The notes under the pieces: model-generated
Databases searched by the model: none
What the model was told of the DNA's origin: nothing
Seen by the model: only the letters and a program-made list of their open reading frames with translations
Position numbers and translations under genes: made by a program
Assembly (NCBI RefSeq): GCF_001522545.3
Contig: NC_031773.1
Location: 39,891,669-39,955,668 of the forward strand
Direction of reading: 5' to 3'
DNA length: 64,000 nt
From: Parus major
Taxonomy: Eukaryota; Chordata; Aves; Passeriformes; Paridae
Shown: positions 25,361 to 37,730 of the stretch, piece by piece
How positions within the stretch are numbered: the first letter of the stretch is position 1
Layout: every line of letters starts with the position of its first letter

Positions 25361-28300
25361 AGCTATTATTCCTTCTCAGGCAGAGGATTTGCCATTTTTC
25401 TCTTCTCTTACTCTACCAAACAACCTCTTAAGCAGTTTGTGATCCATCCTACAAACGTGCTCCCTGCATCCAACCTGCTCCTTCTTTCTGAAAACATCTT
25501 TATATTAGATGGCATTAAGCTCTGGAGGATCTCAGATTCTGTCACAACTGTGCCCTCCCTTCTGCTAATTCACAGCAGGAGTTTTCTATTCCTGTTCAGT
25601 GTTCTCGCCTCCCTTCCCCTGAGGGAGAAAACTGGAGGAATACTCTTCAATTAAATAATTAGCTGGTCTAGCTTTTGTCACTCTTAACTGCATGCCCTGC
25701 CAAATCATATTGTAGGCATTTCATTGTTTTGTTCTATTAAGTTTTTTACAGAGCTCTGAAGTCTTCCTTAGGTCTTTTTCATTTATCATTTTTGTCTGTT
25801 TCAAAAAAATTGCCACAGTATTCTTAGTATATTTAGTTTATAGTTGTCTGTCTTTCTATTTATTAAGTGATGAGTTTTCATTTCTTATAAGTAATGACAT
25901 CATAGCATCTACTGTCAGTAGTGTATACTGTATTTAACCTAAAAAAGTGTATTTTTAAACTAAAAATTTTCTGTGGGATAATAAATTTCCACTATAGTTA
26001 TGTTTTCTTATTAGGTTGTTAATAATAAATAGTACTCAAAGATATTTATATTTTCCAAATTGTTGTAATCTACTGCAGATAATTATTTTAGACAGAATAG
26101 AACAGATTACTGAGTGTTGCAAATAATATCCTCTTCTATAATCACTTTTTATGATATATATATATATAGAAATATAATTCTATTGATTGCTCTGAGGTAA
26201 GATGCTTTGCAGTGGTTTTACATCATACTTTTTAAAAACTTCAAGTTTTTTGGGTTTTTTTTCAGTATTTCAAAATACTAAACTAAAGTGCAAAGCATTT
26301 TTCGGTTTATCCTTGCTTGCCTTGAATAATGTATCAAGAATTTTGTAAAATATTAAGCTTTTTATTCTCATTAACTTTTAAGAGTCTTCAATTTTCTTAC
26401 TCCTGCTCACAAATCAGATCAGCATCTGAAAACATTAGCTCAAAGCATCTATTTGTATATGTCCCAAGATTCTGGAATTGCAATTTCTGTGACTTAAAGA
26501 TTTGTAATTTTTGTCTTTGGGAATTTCACTCGTATTTGATAGCCACTCTTCTTTATATTGAGGCTTCTACAGTCTTCTGTGGCTAATCACTAGTATTTTA
26601 TTCTATCTTCTTTTTCTTCACCAACCCATAAAATATTTCCTTTTGAGATACCTTACTAGTCTCTCATTTTTGGTCTCTTTCTTATTTTCACATTCCTCAA
26701 GACATAACTGATTCTGTAAACATGTAGCTTGCAATTCATTTTACAGACAGGAAGCTGTAGAATTGTATCCTCAAATAATCCTATTTTTCATTTTCATGGT
26801 CTCCGGTGTCTCTTTTCAGTATATGCCTGAACATGTCACATAAGATATCAGCAACATCTGAAATCTCCATTGTAGTCTCCTGAACCCCTACTTTCAGCTT
26901 AATATTCCTTTCTGTATTTTAGCTTTGACAAAGGTTCTAAGTTTTACCTGTAGCTCATCTGGTTCCCTTACCTCTCTGTCTGTGACAGAGTTTTTTTAAC
27001 TCTTCTAAGTCAGTGGTCTGAGCAGAAACTTCCCCTGAGGTTCTTCTTGTTCCTGATATTAATCTAATGTCAGAAACCAGTAAATGCATGATTAAACTGC
27101 TTGATAGCAACAAATATCCTACTTCATTTAGGATTGCTGATAAGCTTTAAGTTTATGAAACACATTTCTCTCTTCAGCCAGAGCTTTATATACGCTTAAT
27201 TATTCTCCTTATTCTTCCTTCCATTATATTATAACATCACTCATTAATTATAATTGGCTTTATATGGAAGTGCTTTTAATGCTTCCACCTTTCAGTCACC
27301 AGCAGCCATTTGACTGTTTCAGTGAGTTACCTGGTTTTTGCTAATAGTCTTCATAAAATACTTTGTATTTCCACTTCTTTTCACAAAATATCCTATATTT
27401 CATTTTCTGTTCTTCCAGAAGGAGCATTTAAGGTCACTATTTTACCATTTTTTTCTTATCCTTCGATAAAGAATTTCTTCACTGATAGTGTCAAAACCAA
27501 TAACTGCTGGTAATAGGGTCTCATTTATCATGAAGCTTAGCCCTATTTCATGCCTGACAGTCCTTCCTCTCCTATGAGAAACAATGTACATTCACTAACT
27601 CAGGAGATTCACATCCCAGGTATCTTGTGAGGGTGTGATGTGTATGCAATGTTTCAAATGCAAATGGCAGGGTCACAGTTCTATTTTTGCTCTAAATATT
27701 CCCTGTTCCAGCTCCCTGTCCTTTTCCTATGTCTTCTAATCCTACCCACCAGTTTACTTTTGAGTTCAAATCTAAGCTTTTTAGAGGGCTTGCAGGACTT
27801 GGAATGAAATTCTTGCTCTGGAGTGATTGTGATTCACACCAGAACAGATACTTGATATCACACCATTGCTCTGCCAGAGATGTTTGGCTTTCTACATGGG
27901 AATGATTGTTGCTGGATGTAAGGAATTTGCAGCTCTTGAAATAATGGTTAAGAAAATGCTCAGCACAGAGAGCTAATTCATAGTCATAGGCCACAAGATA
28001 GGCTGTTGATGCTGGCTGGCAAACACATGAGACATTCTGTCAGCAGTAAACTTCATCTCAAGCCACTGCAGAATAGCAGCCACCTTAGGCTGAGTGTACA
28101 GGTGTCTTGAAGACTATAAACTGTAAGATAAACAGAAATGTCAGGAAAATAAAGTTTTGGTAATGGTACTGAAATACCTGAAAATGATAAAGGAGGCAAT
28201 CTGATGATATTTCCTAATTTTGAAGGCAAAACCTCTAGGCTGAATATATGTTTGCCTCAAAAAGTTAGAACATTATCTTTAAATGATAGGTAAATTTATT

Positions 28301-28484
28301 CCTGATAATAAAGAAATCATGAACTCAAAAAATATGCACCATTTAGTTTAGCAGGGAACAAATGTCTGAATACACAACCAGAGTAACAGGATAAAAATAA
28401 GTATATTGAGTATATTAAAAAATCCAAATCAAGAAACAAACACAGGCTTTTGTTTGTTGGCTATGAAATAATATTTTGACAGAA
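25361..28484. other. T-rich plus strand, no assignable gene
   Basis: Over roughly 25.4-27.5 kb, T clearly exceeds A and C often exceeds G on the plus strand, unlike the flanks. Minus-strand reading finds only short open stretches (for example about 66 codons around 26960-27160) separated by stops. None resembles a known family. It could be a very old antisense retrocopy or just local composition. No poly-A tail or target duplication is seen. Confidence 0.45.
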
Positions 28485-30012
28485 GACATAACAGCTGGAT
28501 CCCTACAAATTTATGGGGCCTGCTGGGATTCACCCAAGAATCATAAAAAATCTAGCTGTTGTCATCACAAAGCCTCTCTCAATCATTTTTGAATGGTCGT
28601 GGGAACCTGAAGAGGTGCCAGCTGACTGGAAGCTGGTGAACATTGTCTTAAAGAAGGGCAAGAAGGAGGACCTCAGAAAACACAGACCTGTGACTCTCAC
28701 TTCAGTGCCCAGTAAAATTATGCTTAAGATTATTCTGGGAGGTATTAAAGAACACTTGGAGGACAATGCAATTATTGGTCACAGCCAGCACGGCTTCATG
28801 AGGGGTAAGTCCTGCGTGTCAAAACTTGTTTCTTCCTGTGACAGGGTATCCCACCTAGTTGGTCTAGGAAAGTCAACAGATGTCCTCCTTTTGGACTTCA
28901 GCAAAGATTTTGATAGTGTCTCTCTCTCACAGTATCCTTCTGGACAAAATGCCCAATGCACAGCTGGACAACGAGGTTACACGATGGGTGAGCAACTGAT
29001 TCACAGGTTGGGCACAAAGACTTGTAGGGAATGGGATGACATCAGGCTAGTATCTGGTCACTAGCGGGGTTCCAGAGGTGTCCATCCTCAGCTTTGTGCA
29101 CTTCAGCATCTTTATTAATAGCCTGAATGTGGGACTCAAAGGAGTATGAACTAAGTTTGCTAACAACACTGAATTGGGAGGAGCTGTCAACTTCCTCAAG
29201 GGCAGAGAGGCCCTGCAGAGAGACATCAGTGAATTAGAGAGACAGGCACTCACCCATTTTATGTAGTTTAATGAGAGCAAGTGCCAGATACTACACCTGC
29301 AGCAAAGAAATGCTGGTTATATGTATAAACTGGGGAATGAGAAGCTGGAGAACAGCACTGTTGAAAGAGACCTGGGGGTCCTGGTGGATGGAAAGTTGAA
29401 CAAGGGTCAGCAGTGCCCTGGCAGCCAGGAGGGCCAACCCTGTCCTGGGACACCAGTCACAGAATGGCCAGCTGGGCAAGGGAGGGGATTGTCCTGCTCT
29501 GCTCTGAGCTGGGGCAGCCTCAGCTCCACTGCTGGGGACAGTTCTGTGGGCCACAGTATAACCAAGACTATTACAGAGTGTCCAAAGGAGAGCCATGAGG
29601 ATGGTGAAGGGTCTGGAGGGGAAGACACACAAGGAACAACAGAAGATGTTTTGTTCAGCCTAGAGAATACTGAGGAGAGACCTCATTGTAGTCTTCAACA
29701 TCCTCACAAAGCAGCTAGAGACCTCTTTGCTTGTGTTGGATGGCAGGAAAGGGAAAACTATTAAGTTGTGAAGGGGGGTTTAGAAGCAGATATTAGAAAA
29801 GGTTTCTCACCTAGAGGATGGCTGGGCACTGGCACTGGCTCCACAGGGATGTGGTCACAGCACAAAGCCTGACAGAGTTCAGGAAACATTTGGACAATGC
29901 TCTCAGGCACATGGTGTGACTTTTGGGGTGTCCTGTGCAGGGCCAGGAAAAGGACTAGTTGATTCTGATGGGTCCCTTCCAACACGGAAATTGTTGGCCT
30001 TGGTTCTATCAA
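28485..30012 (+). mobile_element. CR1 LINE, 5'-truncated, decayed reverse transcriptase
   Basis: This is the longest CR1 copy here. It starts at ctggatccctacaaatttatgg, a common mid-RT stretch of CR1 ORF2, and runs to a 3' end (gatgggtcccttccaa...ggttctatcaa). The frame at 28513-29064 still reads 183 codons. It shows RT signatures: RPVTLTSVPSK, QHGFMRGKSC, and the catalytic block DVLLLDFSKDFD near 28880-28915. The catalytic FADD box reads F-A-N-N (29156-29167), so both aspartates are asparagine, and an in-frame TGA lies at 29147-29149. The endonuclease half is missing (5' truncation). Later frames at 29321-29764 cover the C-terminal ORF2 remnant. It is non-functional. Confidence 0.93.
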
Positions 30013-33000
30013 GGCCTTATCTCTTGCTTTTTACAAATTTATATTTTGAATTAGTAAATTCTAAATCATGATTTTACACAAATATATTAAAGGCTGTACA
30101 GGAACACCGAATTGAATATGGGAAAGAGAGCATATGAAGAAAACATTGTCACACATACAGCAGTTAAATAAATGTAAATATATAATTCTGTAATGAGTGA
30201 AAGCAATATTTCTTTTCTGGAAAATCAGGAAGAGATACCGTCATTACTCCTTGGCAGGAGTTTCACCTAGATATGGCTTGCAAAATAAATGCAGTCAATT
30301 CAATAAGAGACAAAAAAAGCATACACCAGGAATTAAAAAAATCGGATTCAGAAATTTAAGATATTTTTAATAATAGTAAAAGTTTCACTTTATAATTGTT
30401 GTGAAAAGTAGGTGATTTCAGGTTAATGGATTATTTTTAATTTAATAAACCTAAGGGAACATTTTTCTTTATGAAGTGTAAGTTTAAGGAAGTCTTTGAA
30501 TTTGGCATTCAGGGGAAATTCAGAAGAAGTATCTAACAGAACAAAGAAGAAACCAGTTAAAAAACTGATTATATTTTTAGTAAAAATATTCATTAAAAGC
30601 TGATATAGAGTGCCCTTTGATGATATAACACAGATAATTATAAGCTTCAGGGGATGATCCTAAAACTGTTATATTAGATTATTAAATTTTCTGGTTTCAG
30701 TGATTTTTAGCATTTCAGGTATACACTGCATTGCAATTTATAATGGTGCATCCAATTAGAAAGTATTTGCAGGAAAAAAATAATTATCACATTTATTTTT
30801 TGTCTGACTTAATGTGAATTTAACTTATTAAGATAAAAAATTGGCATTACAATCTAGTCTTTAGAAATGGATTCTCTTATGTTATTAACTAGTATGTTAG
30901 GGCAGGGCATAATGAATGAAAATCTAACAGAAGAATATATTTAGGTTAATAATAACATCATTCCACTCAGTACCTTATTAAGATCTGACTTCATTAGCAA
31001 AATTGACAATTTATTTGAAACCATTCCTGTTGTAAACTGCAAAGCAGAAAAGAATCTTCATAAGAAAATCTGAAATGGATATTAACCCTCCTTCTTTACA
31101 GTCATGTTGTATATCTCCACAGGCAAGTAGTTAGTTTTGGACAATCAGATGACAAACATATACTTTTTAGTACACGTGGTTTCATATATTTAATATTTTA
31201 TATAGATAAGGTGTTATATTCACAGTTAAAAATATTATTAAAAAAGTTAATATATAAATACATTTATTTATAAATAAATTCACAATCATATTTATATAAA
31301 TAATAATATGAATATATTGCATGCAAATACAAATTTATTTTTATTTTGTTTATATGAATTGTTGAATATTTATACATGTAAATATATAAAGATATTTTAT
31401 ATTATTAGCTTCAAAGTACTCTTATAAGTCTAACTATTTATTTTGGAAAATGGGTCTTGATGCTATATAAGAAGCTATAGAAGCTTCAAATTCATATAAA
31501 AAAATTGTAAGAAAATGGACAGTTAAAAGCATATAGGCCAAGTCCTAGAAAATGTAGAAATAAATTTTAAAATTACCTACTTTTGGTCTCTAAACTTTTA
31601 AAGTCTTTTCAATGGCAGGATACAAAACATTAACAGATATGACCTAACACCTAAGTGCATCTCTTATATTTAATAAACGATCTCAAAAAACTCCTAGGAA
31701 TGCCAAAAAAAATTACCTACTTTTCTTGGATGTTCCTTGGAATTGTTTCCTTATTCTATCTGAAAGATTAAATGCCTCTAGTTATTTAAGCATTGTTACC
31801 CTCAGCATGGAGGGCAGATTCAATAAACAATTACCTTGCACTGTAGCAGCCCTGACAAAGAGCCCTTCCAGTCATCAAAAGGAAGCTAACACAAAGAGGC
31901 ACCTGCCACTATCAACAGAGAGACAGGGGAAGATGTGTCCTTTTCCTCCCCATTCATCCAGAGCTCTGAGTTAATAATTTACACAACTCAAATGTTCTGT
32001 ACCCATTTTCTTCCATTTTACTTCCCATCAAATGCCAGCAATCAAACAAAACTCAGCACTTCCTAGGGCTTGGAGGACACATGCTGAAGGCATGTGCACA
32101 CTCTTCCCACTCTGTTTTTACTGACACACACTCTGCCTTAACAGCTGTGTACCATTTCACAGGGAAATTCTTATACTGGTGACAGACTGAAGAAATCACT
32201 TGCAAGACTTTCATGATGTTTTCGCTTTTTATTGGTGACCCAATATCTCCTACCCTCTCCCTCTCTCCCCTGCTCTGTGGCAGACTGGACAGGGCTTGGG
32301 AGAGTTTTGAGAGACTGAAAAATTGTGTATCAGGACTGTTTGTCTCCCCTCTTCCTAGATTCTATTTTCTTTCACTATCCATGACATGGCTGTCTGGGAA
32401 AATTGTTAGGGCTTGGATTTCCTCTTAGGGTCCAGTTTTTCTGTCAGCTTGCAGCCATCACAAAGTCTCTGCTCCAGCATATCTTAGTCTCTGAGTGATT
32501 CCAAAGCCCAAAGGTTCACTTGCAAGGTATTTACATCCAGTAATCAGACTAGAAATTTGTGCGAGACCCCATGGTCTTGATATGGGGAAGTGAAAAAAAA
32601 ATTCTGCATCTCATATATTGAAGAGCAGATGAGGAACTATAAAAAATCCATATAATCTGTGGGAATGAAAGAACATCTTTGTTTAAAATATTTAAGTCAA
32701 TTAAATATTGCTGACAAAAAGGACTAAAACTGATCACTGATAAAGTAACCAATCAGACAAAAAAAGCATTGACAAGGAAAGGAAGCAAATATTGAGAAGA
32801 AATTGAAAAAAAATACTGATATGGGACCTGTTGTCACATATCCTATTCCAAGCAGGGCAAATTAAAAAGACTGTGTTAGAACATAACAAGACAAACAGTT
32901 GTTAACAATTCCATATCATACAGAAACCGTGTACTGGTCACACATTTAATGTACAGTGAAGGGAGTTATCTTACTAAATTTAATGGCACCTGCAAAAGGT

Positions 33001-36000
33001 AGAGATATCACAGGCTTGAGACAGTAATGACATAGGCTTAAAGTCTGGACTGTTTTCATGTAAATGACCTAATCTGAATGAAATTAATGTTTGTGCTTCA
33101 ATTCTATTCTGAAAGCACTGCCATTGCTATTGTTCTAGTCTTTCTTTCTTGAATTTTCTTAGAAATAAGAAAAAAATTGCTAAGGAAAAAGGTAAAGGGC
33201 ATCTTGTACTCTGCCACCACTTCAGCTTATAAATATTTATTTCTAAGTGAAAACTTCTACTAAAATCCATCAAAGATGTCTCAAATTATTTATCCTGTTA
33301 GCAATTTTAATGCACTTTAAAATATTTAAATGTATATTTGATTTGAAGCATTGTTGTGTCAAAAGGATAGTGAGACGATAGACTTCACATTCAGATGGAC
33401 CAGACATCAGTAACTAATTTTTTTCCATATTAATAGAACTTCTTTGCATCATACTTAGCTTTTTGCATACCTTTATTAAAGAAATAAAGAAGCTGGAGTC
33501 ACATCTGTCTTCATCTACATTTGATTCCTAAACACTGAGTTTATTATTTCTGAAAATGATATTTCAGAAGAGGTGAAGAGTATTTCACGTATTTGCTTTC
33601 TGTGCAGTTGTTTCTTAAACCTAATATAAAACCACAGGAAAAGTATTTTCTTTTTTCCATCAGATGTCAGATATCATTCTGACAGAGAACACCTTTCCAG
33701 TAATAGGTGCTTAATATTTTGACAATAGCCTAGCAAAACATTTAAAAGCATGCTTCATTTTAAACACATTAACAAACTGAACTTTGAAGGATTTTTGACA
33801 ATTGAGGGTATATTATTATAGAATTGCAGAACACTGAGTCCAACACAAACTTTAAATAGGAATGTCACACATTCTAATGTAATATTAATTTCTGTTATTA
33901 TTATTGACTTAGTAAATGTCACACTACTACCTTCTTAGTGTTTCTTAGTTTTTAAAGTGCGCTGTTTCATGCAATTCAATTTGATTGTTTCCCTCCTCCT
34001 TTGTTAAATATCAGCAAATGGACCAAACCCATCTGTTCACTCTTTTTATTTTTTTAATTCTTTTTCCACATTGTTAAGAGAAGCTACCAACAGGATCAAT
34101 TCACAGTGTCTTGAAGAACTATCCTTATGATTGGAGTACTCCAAAGACTACTAGGACTTTTTAGTGAAAATTTCTCCCATACTTAAAGGAATAAGTGCCA
34201 GGTGTTGGACAGCCTCTAAATACCAGAGAAAACAAGGACTATCCATTAAGTCTCTTGTTTGTGTGGTGCCATAGCAGCAGGGTATGGTGAGGTTTTCTCT
34301 TTGCAGTACACAACCACTGTACTGTGAAATGCAAGTAGTAAGGCCAAGAAGACATTCCACTTACATTCTAGTACCTCCACATTTTCCTCCCAAGCTTAGT
34401 ATGGGAATATCATAAACTAGCTTGAAAAAAATTTGGAAAAATGGAAATAACCTTGCTGGAATTATTGTAGGAAATGAAAAGCATTTTCAGAGACCAACAA
34501 GAAAAGTTATAAGGAGGAAAGGATATTAGGAAGTAAATAACATAAAAATTTTGAGATAGCTTTAATTTAACCTTTGAAAAGAAAAAAACAAAACATAAAA
34601 CTGTGCATTAATTCCAGTTCTTAAAGGACCATGTCCAAAAAGAAAAAAGTGAACAAGAATCTGATGATTTGACTGTTCTATTATCTTAAGATGATAGTTA
34701 AGATAGAAAGAGAAATTAAATATGTGAATTAAAAAAGTTGAACCAGTGCCTTTCTTCTCTACATAAACTCAGTTCTGTGGCTCTTCCTTAAGAAACTCTG
34801 GATCTACCTGTCCTTTCAGCACAGATTTCCCTTGAGATGTCTGGTGGGCTTTCACCAGGGAGCCCTGAAAAATCATTCCCTAGGAATTAGCTTAAAGGAA
34901 ACTAAACCAAATTAATAACGTCACATTTAGTAACAAAAATGCATAAACCAAGAAAGAATTTGACAATTTTTGTGATATTGGGCTTTTTGTTCTGCATCAT
35001 ATAATTTGGCCTGGAAATGTGAAAAGCAGAAACTAATAAAGTGTTATAGAATTTCCAACATAGAAGCTCTTTTTAGGCTTTACCTAAGACCTAAGGTGTA
35101 GACTAAATCTAGGAACATTTGTGATAACAGTATGCTGTAACTCTTGGTCCAAAATTTTTGATAGCATGCAGTCTGATACCTTTCCAGTTAAGTAACTATC
35201 ATTTTTTTTTAATGATAGAGTTTCTAACACCATCTTTTCTTTACCACAATGTCCTCAAATGACCCATGTCTTCTGGAGATAGAACAAAGGTTACAAAATC
35301 TAGTCTCTTCCATACATAACACAATTCTATTTAACCTTTATTTCCCCTTATTGACATTAATATTAAAAACTTAAACTCTTTATATATATTGATTATGAAG
35401 TTATTGGTGTTATAATGAATAGCTGTTAACACTTTTAGTTTTCTGTATTACAATATATATTATACAATAAATTTTCTATATTCTATATTATTTTTTTATG
35501 ACTAAAATAAACCATTATAAAATACAATGACTGCTTCCAAAACTATTTATATTTCCAGTATAAATACAAGAATTTTCATATAAAAACAATGTTCTTCATT
35601 TATTTTTAGAGATAGAAGTGGAAATACTTCAATATTGTTGTATTCTACTAACAAATAAACATGATAAAATTTGCATAAAGTAAGGTAATTGAGCACATTC
35701 TTCAACTGCTCATTGAATCAGAGGAGAACAGATGCTGCTTACTCCCAGAGGTGTGCAGAAAAAGGGGGAAGAATACATTATATACTCAAATATGACCCTC
35801 TTATTAATACTATTAATTATGTCACACTGCAAGTTCTCCTTTTTATTTTTATGAGACAAAAAAATACCTTGCAGGTCCAGTAAAAATTATTAGGAATTAG
35901 AATTTCATTCTGATTTAAGTATCTACATGACTTTGGATGGGGCATTTTTGTGAGGCTTTAGGTGCTGGTTGTTTTGTTTGGTTGTGTTTTTCAGTTGCTC

Positions 36001-36260
36001 AAACTATTTCTTATGCCAATAAGAGCAACTACAGTAAATCACCTTTGTCATTAATTGGTTGAGAGGGTTCCATGTGAATTTAAGCCCCACAGGTAAATGG
36101 ATGAATGAGATTTAACTGCATTTTTCTTTAGATGCTTAGCCAGTGAGCGTTTTTCAAAGGTTGTTCTTTTTTTTTTTTTTTTTTTCAGGCTTTCAAATGT
36201 ATATAATGATATAATTTTAGAGGCTATGGGTAGTTTCAGAATGTGTGTTTCTTATTCCAG
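30013..36260. other. AT-rich DNA without a recognisable gene
   Basis: No gene or identifiable transposon. About 31180-31410 is extremely AT-rich and includes several tatata/ataaat palindromes. A pyrimidine-rich patch lies at 32200-32300. Open frames such as 31726-31974 and 34151-34360 have no family resemblance. Confidence 0.55.
36167..36185. repeat. Poly-T run (19 T)
   Basis: Nineteen consecutive T are followed by cagg. It could be the poly-A tail of an antisense retrocopy or a simple homopolymer. No retrocopy body is recognised beside it. Confidence 0.9.
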
Positions 36261-36354
36261 GCACGTATGGCACTTGATCAACTGCCTACTTTCAAAAAAA
36301 TAACAAAACTGCAGTGGAAAAGGTTTCAATCTTGCCTTGTCACAGAAAAGACAG
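36261..36354 (+). other. Candidate internal exon, 94 nt, unidentified
   Basis: An acceptor-like sequence (gtttcttattccag, ending at 36260) and a donor-like sequence (acag/gtaata, from 36355) bound 94 nt. The first frame is open throughout (31 codons plus one base) and begins ARMALDQLPTFKK. It starts in phase 0 and ends in phase 1. The peptide is not recognised. The donor is only moderate. It is listed because its phase would follow the 7121 candidate and precede the 43357 candidate. Chance is the leading alternative. Confidence 0.15.
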
Positions 36355-37636
36355 GTAATAGAGGACAATGTTGTCGTTCTGATAACATTTCATCATAAAT
36401 AAAAGTCCACAGTACATAAATCTTCTTAGTATGTAAAATCAGAGATCAATTACTCTATTAAGTCACATAGACACTAAATATTTTGTGTGTATAGTTTTTG
36501 TAATTACATTAATATAGAAGATGACCAAATCCTGAATCTTAGCACTGCAAGAATGGGTTGCTCTGTTATAAATTAGCCACAGTTTCATGGTAGACTTGCA
36601 ACATTATGTAAAATGAACTTGATTATCCAAACTGTAATGTGAGTAGATGCCAACAAGCTCAGCATAAGATGTGTGAAATCAGTGACCCAGGTAATGGATA
36701 TATATTTTACATGGGCTCAGTGGTTTACGGCCCATGGTATGCAAGTCCATCCTCTTATTCCTGGCATCTAGTTATTTAAATTTTTAACTTACTCTGTTTA
36801 AAGTCATTTCCCACTTTCAAAAATGTGTTTCCAGAAAATTCTTATTGAACTGCTCAAAACATCAAGGGTAGCTCTCAAAGAACAGCTTAAAACAAGGTAA
36901 TAATTTTACCTGTGTTTTGAAATCACAAAGTCAGACTACTACAAATAATGTATTATAATGAAACATCTCTCCCTTGGGAAAGTGTAACACATTCTTGCTT
37001 TCAATGTTCTGCTCATAATTCAAAAACTTCCATTTTTAAGACACAGTGTATCATTGTCATCTTCTTGCTCCAGGAAAGAAAATTAGCATCAGTTATAACT
37101 TAACAGTGTTAGACCTTGATTCCACTAACACATCTGAAGAATTCTTCTGCCTAGTCAAAATCTGAAATGTTTGAGCTTTATGTCCCAATATAAGTCTGGA
37201 AATCTCACTTAGTGCTCTCCATAAAAATAATACAAATAAGCCTAGCAGAAGAACTCTACTTCTCTATGAATTAAAGTGCAATTGGCAACTAGCAAAAACC
37301 ATTTAAAAACTGGGAAAAAATGCAACTTAGATATGTTTTTATCAGTATATCAACCGACAGCCTGGGCAGGTCTATAGATATTCAGCTGATGGATCACTAA
37401 ACCTCTCTTACAGTTTAGTTCTAATTACACTCTCTTCAGGCAATCGATTTCAAGGGATTACATTATAACAATAACATTAAAAATAGATCACTGTACCACG
37501 TATCTCCTACGATGTATGCAGCAGATGCTATTCAGAAGGAAGAGTAATACATGACAGTATGAAGCTATGACTTTGGTACTGAAGATACTGAAACTTTCCC
37601 TACAGTTCAGACCACAAAAGAACTCTAGGCTTTATT
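36355..37636. other. AT-rich DNA without a recognisable gene
   Basis: Nothing assignable is seen. Another short acceptor/open/donor combination at about 36832-36897 is out of phase with the other candidates and probably spurious. Confidence 0.55.
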
Positions 37637-37730
37637 AAAACAAAAAACAAACAACAACAAACAAACAACAAAAACTCAAACAAAAATAAATAAAACAAAC
37701 AAAAACCAAAACAAACAAAACAAACAAAAA
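37637..37730. repeat. A-rich (AAAC/AACA)n simple repeat
   Basis: About 95 nt consist almost only of A and C in aaac, aaca and aaat units. It has the look of an expanded poly-A tail, but no retrotransposon body is recognisable on its 5' side. The antisense open frame over it (37600-37791, rich in F, V, L and C) is a low-complexity artefact. Confidence 0.9.

Noticed and set aside
26960..27160. Minus-strand open stretch of about 66 codons followed by a gtaagg donor
   Set aside because: No convincing acceptor, no recognised peptide, and it lies in compositionally biased DNA.
29291..29632. 113-codon antisense open frame
   Set aside because: Shadow of the plus-strand CR1 ORF2 remnant.
36832..36897. 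Exon-like segment with kilobase-distant partners
   Set aside because: Joining it to the 36261 candidate gives an immediate stop, and its donor is weak.
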